DNA from: Thermothielavioides terrestris NRRL 8126
Taxonomy: Eukaryota; Ascomycota; Sordariomycetes; Sordariales; Chaetomiaceae
Assembly: GCF_000226115.1 (NCBI RefSeq)
Contig: NC_016462.1
Coordinates: 1,178,001-1,242,000 of the forward strand
Length of the DNA: 64,000 nucleotides
Direction of reading: 5' to 3'
Shown here: piece after piece, positions 12,458 through 24,355 of the stretch
Numbering within the stretch: the stretch's first letter is position 1
Layout: each line of letters opens with the position of its first letter
The notes under the pieces: model-generated
What the model was told of the DNA's origin: nothing
Seen by the model: the letters and a program-made list of their open reading frames with translations, nothing else
Database searches by the model: none
Position numbers and translations under genes: made by a program

Positions 12458-15400
12458 ATGGCCAGGAGAGTAAGTGTCCCTTTACCCTCAAGCCTGAGCT
12501 TCTTTGCCGCTGCCGAGATTTCACGGATTAAATGCCGGGATATTGGGTGGATGCGTCTTCGTCAAGGGCCTCAGCTGACAGGAGACAAGCGGCCTGCTTC
12601 AGGTGACGGTGGGTCGGGCAGCGCCGGACCCAGCCGAGCACCCGCGCGGGACGATCAGATCCCGTCCGACGAGGAAGATGGACACAGCACTTCGGAGATC
12701 AGCTCAGCTGGCTTCCCCACCCCGTCCGTATCCGTCAGCGGCGCTAGCGAGTCGGAGTCTGGGTCACAGGATTCTGTCCCCGCCCCCCAGCCTGCACAAA
12801 GTGATGGAGAGGCGGAGATTGGAGACGGCCTGCAAGGGCTTCGTCTTAGCAGCCCGACAAGCCCCTCCGCCTCCTCGCGGTTAGGCTTGGGCGATCTCGG
12901 GGCCGCTCTCCCCAGCGCCGGACCTAGTCGAAGCCAGACCCCTCGCCATTTACCTGGTGCCTCCTCTCCAGCTGCATCTTCGGGCTCCCGGCGCAGACGC
13001 TCATCCTCAGTGGACCAGAGACGGTACGATGTGAGAGATGAGGCGCCGCCGCAAGACCGGTTCCATGATCCCACATTCCAGCAGAGCTTCACCGAGGCCC
13101 AGTCTCTCATGACCCAACTGGCTGGCGTTCTTGGGAGCAGCACTCTGCATCTCGAACCGGACTCCACCATGAAGACTCTCCGCGACAGGGCCGACAAGTT
13201 GGCCAGGTTTCAGTGTCCCCCGACTCGAACAGTGGGGCTTGTTGGCGATTCGGGAGCCGGTACGTGAATGGCACCTGCTGGCTGCGAACACTTCCGGGTT
13301 TATTTGATGAACAAGAGCTGACAACTGGGTGTCTGAACAGGTAAAAGCAGTCTGCTAAACTCGCTGCTGGATTTCCGCAACCTGGCCCGGACGGTGAGTG
13401 ATGCCTGCGACCTCTGCAACGCGTGCCACAGGTCAACATGGGGCTGATTTAAATTTCTGGCTTCTTCTCTCTAGAGCAACGGCGGGGAGGCGTGCACCTG
13501 CGTTGTCACAGAATACTATCACCATGAAGGACCCAATTTTGTGATTCACGTGGTCTTTTTCAGCGAAGAAGAACTCCGAGAGCAACTTGGCGACCTGGTA
13601 CATGCCTACCGCCACAACCACTTTCACTCCCGGGATATGGAGTCGGAGGACGACAGACGTCACTGGGCAAAACGGGCAAAGTTGGCCGAGGACACATTCA
13701 AAGCCATGTTCGCAGATCGCTTCACGACTGCCCTGCTTCGCTCAGACGACTCGGACAGCAGCATCGTGAACACATACCTGGCCTGGGCCAAGGAGACGTC
13801 CCGTGCACACAACGTTAGCAGACACACCGTGATGGACTCTCTGGAAAACTGCTCGAGTCTGCTGATGCGGCTCACTTCGGACCGCGACGGCGCCGACGGT
13901 CCGAGGATTTGGCCTTACATCAAAAAGATCAGGTGCGTCACTCGTCTATCAAAACCAAACAACAGCGGGAAGGGCTGAAACAATGACAGAGTATCTCTGG
14001 ATGCGTACATTCTCAGCAAAGGCCTCGTGTTGGTGGATCTTCCAGGTAATTATGTCTCCTCCCGGCTTCCAACAGCCCCTCGGTTCCGCGTCAGCCTCTC
14101 ACAGTTGGCTCCAAGGCCTTCGCGATCTCAATTCGGCCCGGCGAAACATTACCGAGCGCTATCTGCGTCAGTGCGATGAGATCTTCGTGGTCTGTCCCAT
14201 CGGGCGAGCCATCACCGACGAAGGTGTCCAGCATGTCGTGGAGCTGGCTCGCCAGGCAAGACTGTCCAACGTCGGCATCATCTGCACTAGATCCGACGTA
14301 AGTCGTTCTGTTCTCCCAAGATAACCATGACAGTTGCATGAGCTTATGGCCATCCAGGATATTCGCGCCGACGAGGCTCAGAGAGACTGGGGTGGTGCAC
14401 GGGCGAGGGAAGTCCAGAGATTAAGTGACTCTGTGCTTGAGGCAGAGCAGCAGCTTGCCACTCTCACCGAGCAACTGGACGATCTCGATGGTCTCGAAGA
14501 TCTCACAGTGGAGGAGCAATTGCAACAAGTGCGCCTCTTTGCGCAACGCGAACTGACAAGGTATGTATAAGTTGGTTGTTGTCTTACAAACGTTCGCAAG
14601 TTCGCTAACGTTCGGAACACACAGCCGTGAGATCAGAACCCGCAAGTTCGAGTATGTTGAAGCCACAGCTTGGCATCATGGCGGCGAGGTATACCGTGTC
14701 CCTTCACTCACCAAACTCCACTACTATAGGCTGCTACAATACTTGATTACCACACGCAACGACATAGTCACCGCCCAGCTCCTTACCCAATACGGCGGCA
14801 GAATCTCAGGAGGCGACCTGCACGTGTTCTGCGCCAGCAACACGCTCTACTGGGAGAAACGTGATCTGAGAGCCCTCGCGGAGGTCACCCCATTTCTCAG
14901 GCTGAGCGGCATTGTGGACATACGGAGGCACTGCATGGGACTCGTCTCGGAGAGCCAGCTTCGGATAGCCACCAAGTATCTACGAGACGACGTGCCGAAC
15001 CTGCTGAGCAACATTGAGCTCTGGGTCCAGAACGGGGCCGGGACAGCAGATGCGGAGAAGAAACGCGCGGTCCGGCAAGCTCTTGATAAACTTGAGCGCC
15101 GACTGCGGAGGGTGAGTGAGTTTCCATGTCCGTGAGACAAAATACAACGGCGGACAACATCTAAGACGCGCGTGACCCCATCAGAAACTCGTCGAGAGAC
15201 CATATCCGCTCAATGACCTTGCTCGCGAGCTCACTGAAGCGTTCGAGGAGTTGGTGTACGAACGTAAGTTTCTCGACTCCTTGGTCTTCGGTGTCTCATA
15301 TCTTGCATGTTTAACAACTCCAATCTTAGGGCGGCACATTCGTCGCTGGACTCAAGGGGCAATCCGCGCCGGGCAAGTTTGGTCGGGTGTAAGTGATTCT

Positions 15401-16548
15401 TTCTCTCCCGCCTTGCTTTGCGCTTTGGGGCATTTACTGATTCATGCTTCCACAGTGGCATCATAGTAAGTCAAAAGCCGCCGACCGGCAATGATACTGA
15501 CATGGGGCTGTAGCTGACATCCGCCGTTGTGTAGCAACATTCGCAGCGTTCTGTAGGAAGTACGGAACCCACATCACGGCAGCGGTAGGATATCACTGCT
15601 GGAATGAAGAAGCGATGAAGTCCATGAACGATGATATTGCCGGCCAATGGGACCGCCTCACTCAGGATGTCCGAGACGAACTCGACAGCCGTCAGACGTG
15701 CGTTTCCGAGGACCTTGACGATGCTGTGGCTCGCTACCTCGGTGCGTATTACTGTCACAATCCTTCATGTTTGAAACGTTTCGTCTGGAAGAGCATCAAC
15801 CGGTGAACTGACCAGGCTGTCTCGCTGCGAAGAAGGTGATGCGCTCCGCGCGTTGTCAGAGTCACAGAGCCCGCTTCGAACCGCGGTGCAATCCAGCAAT
15901 CGGCTTCATGTTAGGGCCGTTGAGGATCTCTTTGCAAAGTTCGAAACAGACCTAAGGTACCTAGCAATCCCACCTCCGCGACCACCCCTCTAAATGACCT
16001 GCACCTCCACGCCTCTCAGAATTCTACTGACACTCACTGACCCAACTCCAGCAAACTCCGAACCGACGCCTTCTCCGGCCTCCGCACATCCTACTTCGGC
16101 CAGAGCATGGAATCCGCCTACTGGCGCGCCATGTGCGAATCCGGTGAGAAAAACCTCCGCTTTGCCCCTCCCCCCCCCCCTCCCGAAACAACGTCACACG
16201 TCACGGCACATACAGCTAACACAGCACTCAACATAACCAGGCACAGGCATGTCGGCCCGCCAAAAAGCCATCATCAACGGCGCCCTCGGCCGCGAGGAGC
16301 TCTTCGGGGATCTCATGCGGAGACTGAAGCGCGAGTTTGAGGACCTGGCCGCGGACCTGGAGGATCACGTGCGGGCTGCGGCGAAGAATTACTTGGACGA
16401 TGTCAAGGGCACGCTGGACCTTGTCCGGGAGGAGAACGCGGCGCTGGAGGCGGAGAGGGATCCGGAGTTTCGGGAGCGGGTGGCGGAGGAGTTGGGCCGG
16501 GTTAGGGCTGCGATGGAGAGCGTTCTGGAGCGGGTCCGGGAGGTGTGA
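12458..16548 (+). CDS. SLIP-GC-like, dynamin-type P-loop GTPase
   Basis: Exons: 12458-12469, 12575-13259, 13341-13393, 13475-13932, 13990-14045, 14116-14297, 14358-14560, 14625-15111, 15185-15263, 15330-15388, 15456-15465, 15535-15745, 15816-15956, 16052-16143 and 16241-16548, giving 1011 aa. The first 105-bp intron is optional, since it leaves the frame open if retained. The N-terminal 200 residues are Ser/Pro-rich and disordered. The GTPase domain follows: G1 GDSGAGKSS (split by the 13260-13340 intron), G3 DLPGLRDL and G4 CTRSD. A long helical region with coiled-coil character (VLEAEQQLATLTEQLDDL) and a charged helical C terminus complete the protein. Overall organisation fits fungal relatives of vertebrate nuclear GTPase SLIP-GC. 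Its cellular role in fungi is not known to me. One exon is only 10 bp (15456-15465). Confidence 0.88.
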
Positions 16549-17485
16549 GGGTGTACTATTATGGTGTGTCTCCAGGGATGTTCCATGTGTATGATTTTGT
16601 AGGACTATTTTGTGTTGTGTCTCAATGTCTTGTTGGGAAGTCTTATTGGAGATTCAACTTTCAGGTTGCAGCAATTTGTACACAAATTTTGAATCAGCGC
16701 AGCTACCAGAGTTTCCCAATCGACCAAATCCCTGCAGTCCTTCCATGATCCAGCGTCACCCCAACATCAAACAGCGCCATATCATCTTTGCCTGTAAACT
16801 CCTTCCCAGCTGCTTCGGCGGGCCTCTTGTCAGCCAGATACCCGCCCACTTCCCTTCTCATCCCCTCCGCTGGACCGCCTCTTCCTTCTCATCCTCCCCA
16901 CCGCCTTTCGCGCTTAACACTACCTCCAACCGAAACTCGAGCCTCATGACATCCACCTCACACCAATCCTCTGTCAGAGAGAGCATCAAGGTCAGGACAC
17001 TGGTACTTACAGACACACAAGGCGAAGAGGGGATTGAAATGGAGTTAGTTATGGAATTCAAGTAACTAGGTTTCATCCCATCGCAATGCTACACAAGGGT
17101 ACATGCAGGCAATGTCACGGGAAGAGAACCCCTTTCCAGACCAACAGTAATGACCAACAGTTGCGATTTATACCAAGCGGCTATCCCCGTTTTAATTGGA
17201 AAATACCTTATGCTTCTGGCTCCCGGCGCCCTGTACTCTATGTACCCACCATGATTGCCCACTAGAGAGTCATTAGCGCAACCTAGGAAGTTGTTCCAAG
17301 TCCACGGTTGGGCAGCATTTCAGCGCCACAGATGCCCAACAACAACACTCCACCATCAGCTCTAAAACGTCGCTCAGAATAGGTAATTTCTTCCTGGAGC
17401 GAGCCGAAAAACTCAAAGTGATCAGTGTATCCCTTCGTCCAGGCATTATTCACTTCGTTCATATTCAGTCGTTCGCTCGCCCGAA
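16549..17485. other. Intergenic, no gene recognised
   Basis: Region between two plus-strand genes. It should contain the 3' UTR of the GTPase gene and the promoter of the next gene. Open frames here are short and lack recognisable motifs; I see no RNA gene or repeat. Confidence 0.5.
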
Positions 17486-18899
17486 ATGCTCGCGACACCA
17501 GCCCAAACCGCCTTCCCCCCTCCCCATTTCCCATCAGAACCCAATCACCACCACCACCACCCCACCGACACCGACGACCCCTTCCAAGCCCTCCACAACT
17601 CCCTCGCCAACCTCTCCCTCACCGCCCCTGCTCACCCGCCTCCTCGTGAAATCCCAACCGCAACTGCCCCGCCAGACCAGTCCCCCATCCGCGCCACACC
17701 CCTCTTCCCGCCAGGCGACAACGTCGTGTTCGCGCACTCGTCCTTCTTCCGCCGCCGCTGCGGCCCATCCACCTCCTCATCATCGTCGTCGCCGCCGGCG
17801 GAGCTGCCCTCCCCAGCCCAGGTCCGCGCGCAAGCCGCATGGCTGAGCATCGCTGCTGGCAACCACGATGGCGGGGCGGGGATGGAGATGGATGAGTTCG
17901 TCGGCGAAGGCGACGGTTATGGTGGTGCTGCTGGTGGTGGTGGTGTAATTGTCGACGAGCAGGCCGGCGCCAAGACGGTGCCGTTTGCTGAGCTCGGCTT
18001 GGCGGTGAGGTACGGCCCCCGGGTGTCGGCGGCGGAGGGCAAGGCGATGATGTTTGTCCGGCGGACGCTGGGAGAGTGCTATGGTGCGGGGGATGGCGGC
18101 GGGGCGGCGGCGGTGGTGGTGCCGGAGGTGTTTGGCTGGCGCAGGGATGGGGAGACTGGGGAGCGGTTTGTGTATATGGCGCTGCCGGAGGGGGAGCTGT
18201 TGCTGGGTAGGTGGGAGGGGATGGCGGAGCGGGAGAGGGAGGCTGTTTGTGCGCAGTTGAAGGGCGTGGTGGCGGCGTGGAGGAGGCTGAGGTTGGATGG
18301 CGTGGGATTTGTTGGTGAGTCTTGCGGATCTTCAAGGACAAGGGGAGATGATGCTGATTTGGGTTATGACAATAGGGAGCGTCGACAACGGGCCGCTGCA
18401 GGACGCCCTCTTTCAAGGATGCAGGGCGGCTGGAGCGCCGCCGCCTGGACCGTTTCCCACCGTGTCGGCGTTCCATGACTACTTCTCGTCGATGGCCGCC
18501 GCTGTGTCGCAGAGCAGATATGCTGGAGCGAGCGGGTTGCAGGTCCAGTTCAGACTTCAACATCTCTTTCCGGACAACCACCCTGTTGCATTCACACACG
18601 GCGGCCTTCACCCGCGGAACATCGTCGTCTCGACCGGCCCGAATCCGCGCGTCGTGGCCATCATTGGGTGGGAGCAGGCCGGATGGTATCCGGCGTATTG
18701 GGAGCTGTGCAAGGCACGATGGGACTGCGCTCGCCATGGAAGCCTTGGGGACTGGGAGCGCAAATATTTGCCCTGGATTCTCGACGCCGACGGATTGCAG
18801 AGAGAACTGCCCGATTGGAGCGTGGACTCACTATGCCAATACTGGGGTTATTTCGCTGGGCTCCTGGGACAAACTGGGTTTCAATCAGGCGAACGGTGA
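17486..18899 (+). CDS. APH/ChoK-fold kinase-like protein with both catalytic Asp lost
   Basis: Two exons, 17486-18314 and 18376-18899, encode 450 aa. The first 150 residues are Pro/Ser/His-rich low complexity. The C-terminal lobe has the family layout of aminoglycoside/choline phosphotransferase-like proteins: FTHGGLHPRNI, then VVAIIGWEQAGWYPAYWE. In active members these read HGDLxxxN and IIDWE; here the catalytic Asp and the metal-binding Asp are both Gly (GGC and GGG codons). The surrounding fold residues are well kept, so the protein is probably expressed but not a normal kinase. A pseudokinase or binding role is inference. Its splice donor (GTGAGT) and acceptor (AATAG) are clear. Confidence 0.8.
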
Positions 18900-19093
18900 C
18901 GTGAGGTTGAGACGGGTCTAAGCACCGGTACCAAGCTGGTCAATAGGAAAGTGAAAGAGCCGGGATGTGTCTTGAGTAATCAATCCGAGCATGTCTATCC
19001 TTGCTAATGTACAGTCTAATCATGACCAAATATACCCATGAAATGTATGCCGAGAGAAAGAAGGAGCTGAATCCGACCGTCAGTCGTACCGGC

Positions 19094-20452
19094 CTAGACT
19101 CGCCCAAAGAGTCCCTTCGGCGTCGTCATCTTGGTCGCGAGCGCCAGGAAGCCGCCGGCCAAGCACACGACGCCGCTGAAAATGCAGGGCTGCAGGAACG
19201 AGCCGTATCTATCCAGCATGACGCCGTCGACCGGCGGGCCAAGCAGAGACGCGGCGGAGGCCATGGCCATGCCCATGCCCATGTAGGTGCCCAGGTTGCG
19301 GGGGTCGTCGGTGCAGATGGAGAGGGCAGCGGAGGCGCCCGAGATGATGGTGCCGGAGGTGAAGCCGAAGGCGACCGAGTAGACGACGAGGCCGGCGGTG
19401 CTCTTGGCGCTGGTCAGGCACAGGACGAGCATGCCGGTCAGGATGCCGCCGAGGCCGAAGACGTTGAGCTTGCCGAACTTGTCGGCCAGGATGCCGGGGA
19501 TGATGCGGCCGAAGGTCGAGGCCGCGTTGACGATGGCCAGCAGGTACGAGGCCAGCGTGGCCTCGATGCCCAGCGAGACCGCGTAGGTCGGGATGTAGAA
19601 CAGCGGCGTGAACATGCCGATGAAGCAGAAGAAGGCGGCGAGCACGACCATCATGAAGCGGACCTCCCTGAACGCGCCGACGATGAAGAAGTTGGTCTTG
19701 CGCGGGGGCAGCCGCGGGCCGACGGTCAGGATGGCGAACAGCAGCAGCGGCAACACCACGAACCCCATGACGCGGACGGACCAGCCGAACCCGAGCGACG
19801 AGCCGTTCAGCATCTTGGAGAAAGCGATGGGGAAGACGACGCCGCCGATGGACGAGCCGGAGACGACGACGCCGAGGGCGGCCGCGCGCTTCTTGTCGAA
19901 GTACTGCGACACGGCCGCGAAGGCGGGCACTTGCAGCAGGGACATGGCGAAGCCGGACAGCACGCCCTGGGCGAGCATGAAGTGCCAGTAGCGGGTGCAG
20001 ATGCTGATCATCATGAGGGCGAAGACGTAGAGCATGGCGCCCGGGCGGACGACCCAGACGCCGTAGCGGTCGAACAGCGGGCCGGCGACGGCGCCGCCGG
20101 CGAACTGGATGAAGGCGGTCAGCGAGCCGATCCAGGCGACGTCGTCGGGCGACTGGTCGCGCAGCTGGTGCGACAGGTAGTACTGCTCGAACACGCCGAA
20201 CGAGTTCTGGAAGCCTAGGCACGAGAAGAAGATGCAGGCTGACCCGGCCACGGCGAGCCACGCGCGGAGCCCGCCGTCGGGGGCCGGCGGGAACCCCGGG
20301 CCGGCGGGGCCGGGGGCGGGCGGGGTGGATTCGGCGTCGGAGTCGCTCGTCAGGTTCTTGGGGGAGTCGTTGCTGCTTTCGATGACCGCTTTCTCGCTGG
20401 AAGGGTCCACCGCGGGAGGACCCTGCTGCTGCTCGGGACTGGGAGCTGCCAT
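19094..20452 (-). CDS. MFS transporter, monocarboxylate (MCT) type
   Basis: A single exon encodes 452 aa. A 55-residue Pro/Ser-rich cytoplasmic tail leads into the MCT-family signature APDGGLRAW at the first membrane segment, followed by about 12 hydrophobic spans. The inter-span motifs DRYGVWVVRPGA and ADKFGKLNVFG are in the usual MFS positions. Fungal members import or export carboxylates or related small molecules at the plasma membrane, but the substrate cannot be predicted here. The gene is convergent with the kinase-like gene on its left and divergent from a Zn2Cys6 regulator on its right, the classical arrangement of a transporter with its own activator. Confidence 0.9.
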   Translation of the reverse strand: MAAPSPEQQQGPPAVDPSSEKAVIESSNDSPKNLTSDSDAESTPPAPGPAGPGFPPAPDGGLRAWLAVAGSACIFFSCLGFQNSFGVFEQYYLSHQLRDQSPDDVAWIGSLTAFIQFAGGAVAGPLFDRYGVWVVRPGAMLYVFALMMISICTRYWHFMLAQGVLSGFAMSLLQVPAFAAVSQYFDKKRAAALGVVVSGSSIGGVVFPIAFSKMLNGSSLGFGWSVRVMGFVVLPLLLFAILTVGPRLPPRKTNFFIVGAFREVRFMMVVLAAFFCFIGMFTPLFYIPTYAVSLGIEATLASYLLAIVNAASTFGRIIPGILADKFGKLNVFGLGGILTGMLVLCLTSAKSTAGLVVYSVAFGFTSGTIISGASAALSICTDDPRNLGTYMGMGMAMASAASLLGPPVDGVMLDRYGSFLQPCIFSGVVCLAGGFLALATKMTTPKGLFGRV

Positions 20453-21055
20453 GGTTGTTTGTTGTTTTCGGCCGGGGCTAGCTGTGTCGGCCGTAGTGTT
20501 GAAGTTGGCAGAAAACTGTGCTGTTTGCCTGTCTTAAGTCGTCGCGGATGGACAACTGCTTCCGCATGGGATGTTGACAGTCACTCCGGAAAAAGTGTAG
20601 TCGTACACTTGTAGTTGTAGATCCCACCAGCGGCCGAACAGGGCTCGGGGTAATTATAGCTGTCCATCTTTCAGCTCACTGGGCTGATATTAGGCCTTGG
20701 CGCGTCCACCTCCTCCTCGGCTCCGAGGTGACGCAACATGGGCCGTCCTAGTTTTCGCTAGTTTTCGATCTTGTTGCCCTACGCATTGCATGGTGACCTC
20801 GGGATGCCTAGCTTGACGCAGAAGTTAGGCCGAGTCGGTCCTCGGACTCGGTTTAAGGCCGGGCCAGCCAATCATGGACGACCTCGAGCATAGCCAAAAG
20901 CTCTTTGGTTCCACAAAATGCCGAGTTTTCGCTTGTAAGAACACACAAAAAGCCGTCTTCTTCCCACCATCTCCGAAATGTCCCAATTCCCCGAGGATCC
21001 CCCCTGCGCCCATCTCCAACTTCCTTGGTCTACAGCGCGGGAAAGTTTGCAGCTG
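20453..21055. promoter_or_regulatory. Shared divergent promoter region, MFS transporter / Zn2Cys6 regulator
   Basis: About 600 bp separate the two divergent start codons. The region contains several CGG/CCG triplets, the half-sites used by Zn2Cys6 proteins, including the perfect inverted repeat at 20830-20851. No other gene is visible. Confidence 0.55.
20830..20851. promoter_or_regulatory. Perfect inverted repeat CCGAGTC-N8-GACTCGG, candidate regulator site
   Basis: Seven-base arms CCGAGTC and GACTCGG flank an 8-bp spacer. The terminal CCG and CGG triplets resemble half-sites of Zn2Cys6 dimers. It lies about 205 bp upstream of the regulator start and about 380 bp upstream of the transporter start. 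Binding is inference only. Confidence 0.4.
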
Positions 21056-23077
21056 ATGATGGAACCAGAACGGCGGCGGAGGCGGCCGGCAGTGTATGTT
21101 ATCCATGGATGTGCTTTCCGCGCATCCCGACGATTCTCTTTCATTGCTCCCCGTCGTCCTTGTTTACGGTGTCGCTACGACTCGCCGCCTGCCTGCCGGA
21201 CCGGGCTGACTTGAGGCTTCCTTGCCGTGACTAGCTCCTGCGTCCTCTGCCGAAGACGCAAGATCCGGTGCGACAAAGAATCGCCATGTGGCAACTGCAA
21301 GAAATCCAAGAACGCCACGTGCGTCTACCGGGACGCCCCGCCCGCCGCGTCTCAGACTCAGACCCGCCGACGGCAGCGGGACAACAATGCTGTCGAGCCA
21401 AGTCGTCAGCCATCCGGAGCCGAGCCCGCGTCCCCCTTAACTCCGAGCACTGGCCCACCATCGGCCCCCTCGGTCGGGGGGCAAAGCCGCCCTAGACCGC
21501 CCCGGCCGACGACGACGCCGACGACCACCACTGCGACCGGACACGGCACCGACTGTGGCTCACCGCAAAGCGAGGGCATGCTCCAGCCCGAGGCCAGTCG
21601 GACCTTGCCGGACAAGGCATCTGTGTCGGCATGCCCGTCCATGGTCGTCGCTCCAAGCTCAGCCTCCCGCGTCCAGACGAAGGAGATAGGCTTCTTGTGC
21701 GACTATGCTCTGCACTGCGAGCTTCGTCCGGTGAAGGAGTCCCACCAGACGGTCACCAGGAGCGTCACTCACAAGACCCGTCTGTTTGGGCAGAGCCATT
21801 GGGTCAATGCCATGGCACTAGTAAGCAGTTTGTTTGATTTCCTTTCTTTTCCCCTTTACATACCAGACTGGTCCCGTCGTTGACCGGGCGCTGCTCCCCA
21901 GCTCCATGACATGTTTGACTTCCTGGACCGTAACTTGCGCGACGAGTCGTCCAGGGTCTTTGCGCTGGAGAAACGGTGCAAAGCCCTCTCAAAAACCATC
22001 AAGGCTCGTCGCGCCCCGCCTTGGCCCTGTCCGCCCACCCCGGAGCTGCCCGCCAAGGTGATCGCCGACACGCTGGTCGAATGCTACTTGACCATCAGCG
22101 AGCCCGTCTTCCGCGTCCTGCATATCCCGAGCTTCAGGCGCGATTACGAGGCGGTCTGGGACCCAACAAGCACTCATGACCCTGCCTTTCTAGTCCAGCT
22201 CAAGTTGGTCCTGGCAATCGGCGCAACCGCGTATGACTCCGCCTTCTCCTTGCGAGCCTCCGCCATGCGATGGGTGTACGAAGCGCACACCTGGCTCTCG
22301 GCGCCGGAATTCAAGTCCCGGCTCGCCATCTCGTCCCTGCAGACCAGCATCCTGCTCCTGTTGGCCCGCGAGACCGTAGGCGTGGGGGAGGACTTGGTCT
22401 GGATAACTCTGGGAACAACTCTTCGCATGGCCATCTACATGGGCCTGCACCGCGAACCGACAACCCTCAAACCAAAGGGCATCACCCCGTTCGTGGCCGA
22501 GATGCGTCGGCGCTTGTGGAACACCATCCTCGAACTGGTGCTGCAGTCGAGCCTCAGCGCCGGCGGACCGTCGCTAATCAGCCTGAGCGACTTCGACACC
22601 GAGCCGCCCCGAAATTTCGACGACGAGCAGCTGACCGGCGAGGACCCCGTCCCGCAGCCGGAAGACCGGTTCACGCAGAGCACCATCGCCGTCGCTCTGC
22701 GCAAGATGCTGCCCATCCGCCTAACCATCCTGAAGTACACCAACGACCTCTCTTCCCGCACAAACTACGCCGAGACGCTCGGGCTCGACTTCGAGCTCCG
22801 CGAGGCGTACAAGACGCTCACCCGCACGCTGCAAGCGCACCGGACCCCCGCGGGCGGGCCGTCCGACCTCGCGCTGCGGTCCGTCGACATCATCGTGCGC
22901 CGGTACTTCCTGGTGCTGCACCTGCCCTTCTTCGGGCCGGCGCTGCGCGAGACCGCGTACGCCTTCTCGCGCCGCGTGGTCGTCGACTCGGCCGTGCGGG
23001 TCTGGCGCGCCGCGTTCCCCGCGCCGCTCGTCGCCACGTCGCCCGTCGCCGCGTCGTCGTCGTCGTCGCCCGAGAAG

Positions 23078-23136
<59 letters not shown>

Positions 23137-23773
23137 CGACGGGGACCCGCTCGGCCGCGTCGCGCTGTGCGGGCACTTCTTCCGCACCATCGCGATCCAG
23201 GCCTTCGTCGTCGTCGCCGTCGAGCTCCGCACGCTCGTCCGCGACGAGCAGAGCCTCGGCCTCGGCCTCGGCATCGGCCCCGGCCCCGTCGACCTGCGCC
23301 CGGACCTGCTCGCCGTGCTGCACGACTTCCGCGCCTACACCTGGCGCGCCATGGAGACCGGCGAGATGAACACCAAGGGCTACCTCATTGCCTGCATGGT
23401 GGCCACGCAGGTCGATGCGCTCCGCCGGGGGATGAGCGAGCGCGAGGCGGCCGTGCTGTTCGTGAAAACTGCCGAGGACGCCGAGCTGCAGGCTCTTGCC
23501 TTGTTTGAGCGCATCGAGGCCGGGTATCGGGCGCAGGCCGGCAACGCCGCTGGCGTGGGCGTTGATGCGGTCGGCGGCATGTTCCAGACTCCGCCCGAGC
23601 TCGCCCCGGAGGATTGGGATTATATGGTGAGCGAGCATGTCGCGTCTGGCTTTTGGCAGGGAGCTCGCGCTAACAGATGTGTCCCTGATTAGGTGTCGGA
23701 TTTCTCGGATTTCTTCTTCAACCAGCCCGGCCCCGAACCTACGACCTGGATGTTTCCGTCAAACATTGGGTAG
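21056..23773 (+). CDS. Zn2Cys6 fungal-specific transcription factor with poly-Asn tract
   Basis: Exons 21056-21093, 21235-21820, 21902-23626 and 23693-23773 encode 809 aa. The short first exon (MMEPERRRRRPAV) joins across a 141-bp intron to SCVLCRRRKIRC, giving the typical basic lead-in to a C-x2-C-x6-C-x5-C-x2-C-x6-C zinc cluster. This start was chosen because the zinc-cluster exon itself has no ATG upstream in frame. The middle homology region (fungal_trans, about residues 250-430) carries LHIPSFRRDYEAVW and TLRMAIYMGLHREP. An uninterrupted run of 20 Asn codons (all AAC, 23078-23137) interrupts the C-terminal half. It is divergent from the MFS gene, which is its most likely target. Confidence 0.9.
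23078..23137 (+). repeat. (AAC)20 trinucleotide microsatellite inside coding sequence
   Basis: Twenty perfect AAC units encode poly-Asn in the regulator. A pure codon run suggests recent slippage, so length polymorphism between strains is likely. Confidence 0.97.
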
Positions 23774-24355
23774 TCCACTTCCGGTGTATCGGAAACTCAT
23801 CGTGTATCAAACAATACACTCCCGCTCTCGCGTCTGCCGAGTTGATCCTCGAGCCTCGGCTGTATAGGTATTCATGCTCCAATTTCACTTGACACGTCCC
23901 TGTGTGAAATCTTGTCTCTACTTCGAAATCGTTCGTCGGGGTGTCGCACCAAACAGCAGAAGCCACGCGCAAGCAGCGTTAAATACTCCCAAGACCCTCG
24001 CCCTTATGGTACTATTTCTTTCGAGCGCGATTCTCAGTTGCGGTTGCGCAAAGCCAAGTCTTCGAGCTGGATATTTGACAATGCAGAGGGACGCAGCGAC
24101 GTCCTGCAACCCATACAGTCTGCTGTTGGTGGCTGAGTGAAACGCGAACCAACCAACAGGAGCGTGCGGGGAAGAACTTCAAATCGTTCCATCGCTACTG
24201 CTGGCGCCAGCACCAAGACTCAACTTCGCCAAGGCTTGCGAGGGGCCGTGTATCAGCACCGATCTCCAGAACACCGAGCCGCGCCTTAAGAATTGTCTTT
24301 CCCAGTTTCTCATACAGAGTTATCCGTTTGCTGGAGACGTCCGCTGCCATCCATC
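23774..24355. other. Intergenic, no gene recognised
   Basis: 3' flank of the regulator and promoter of the peptidase gene. Only short unrecognised frames are present. Confidence 0.5.

Noticed and set aside
17619..18737. 372-codon minus-strand frame
   Set aside because: Antisense to the kinase-like gene, consisting mostly of Pro/Arg/Ser from GC-rich complement.
19001..20218. 405-codon plus-strand frame rich in Glu, Asp, Arg and Gly
   Set aside because: Reverse reading of the MFS transporter; composition is typical of antisense frames in GC-rich genes.
22270..23508. 412-codon frame with a poly-Gln run
   Set aside because: Shifted reading of the Zn2Cys6 gene; the Gln run is the AAC repeat read in another frame.
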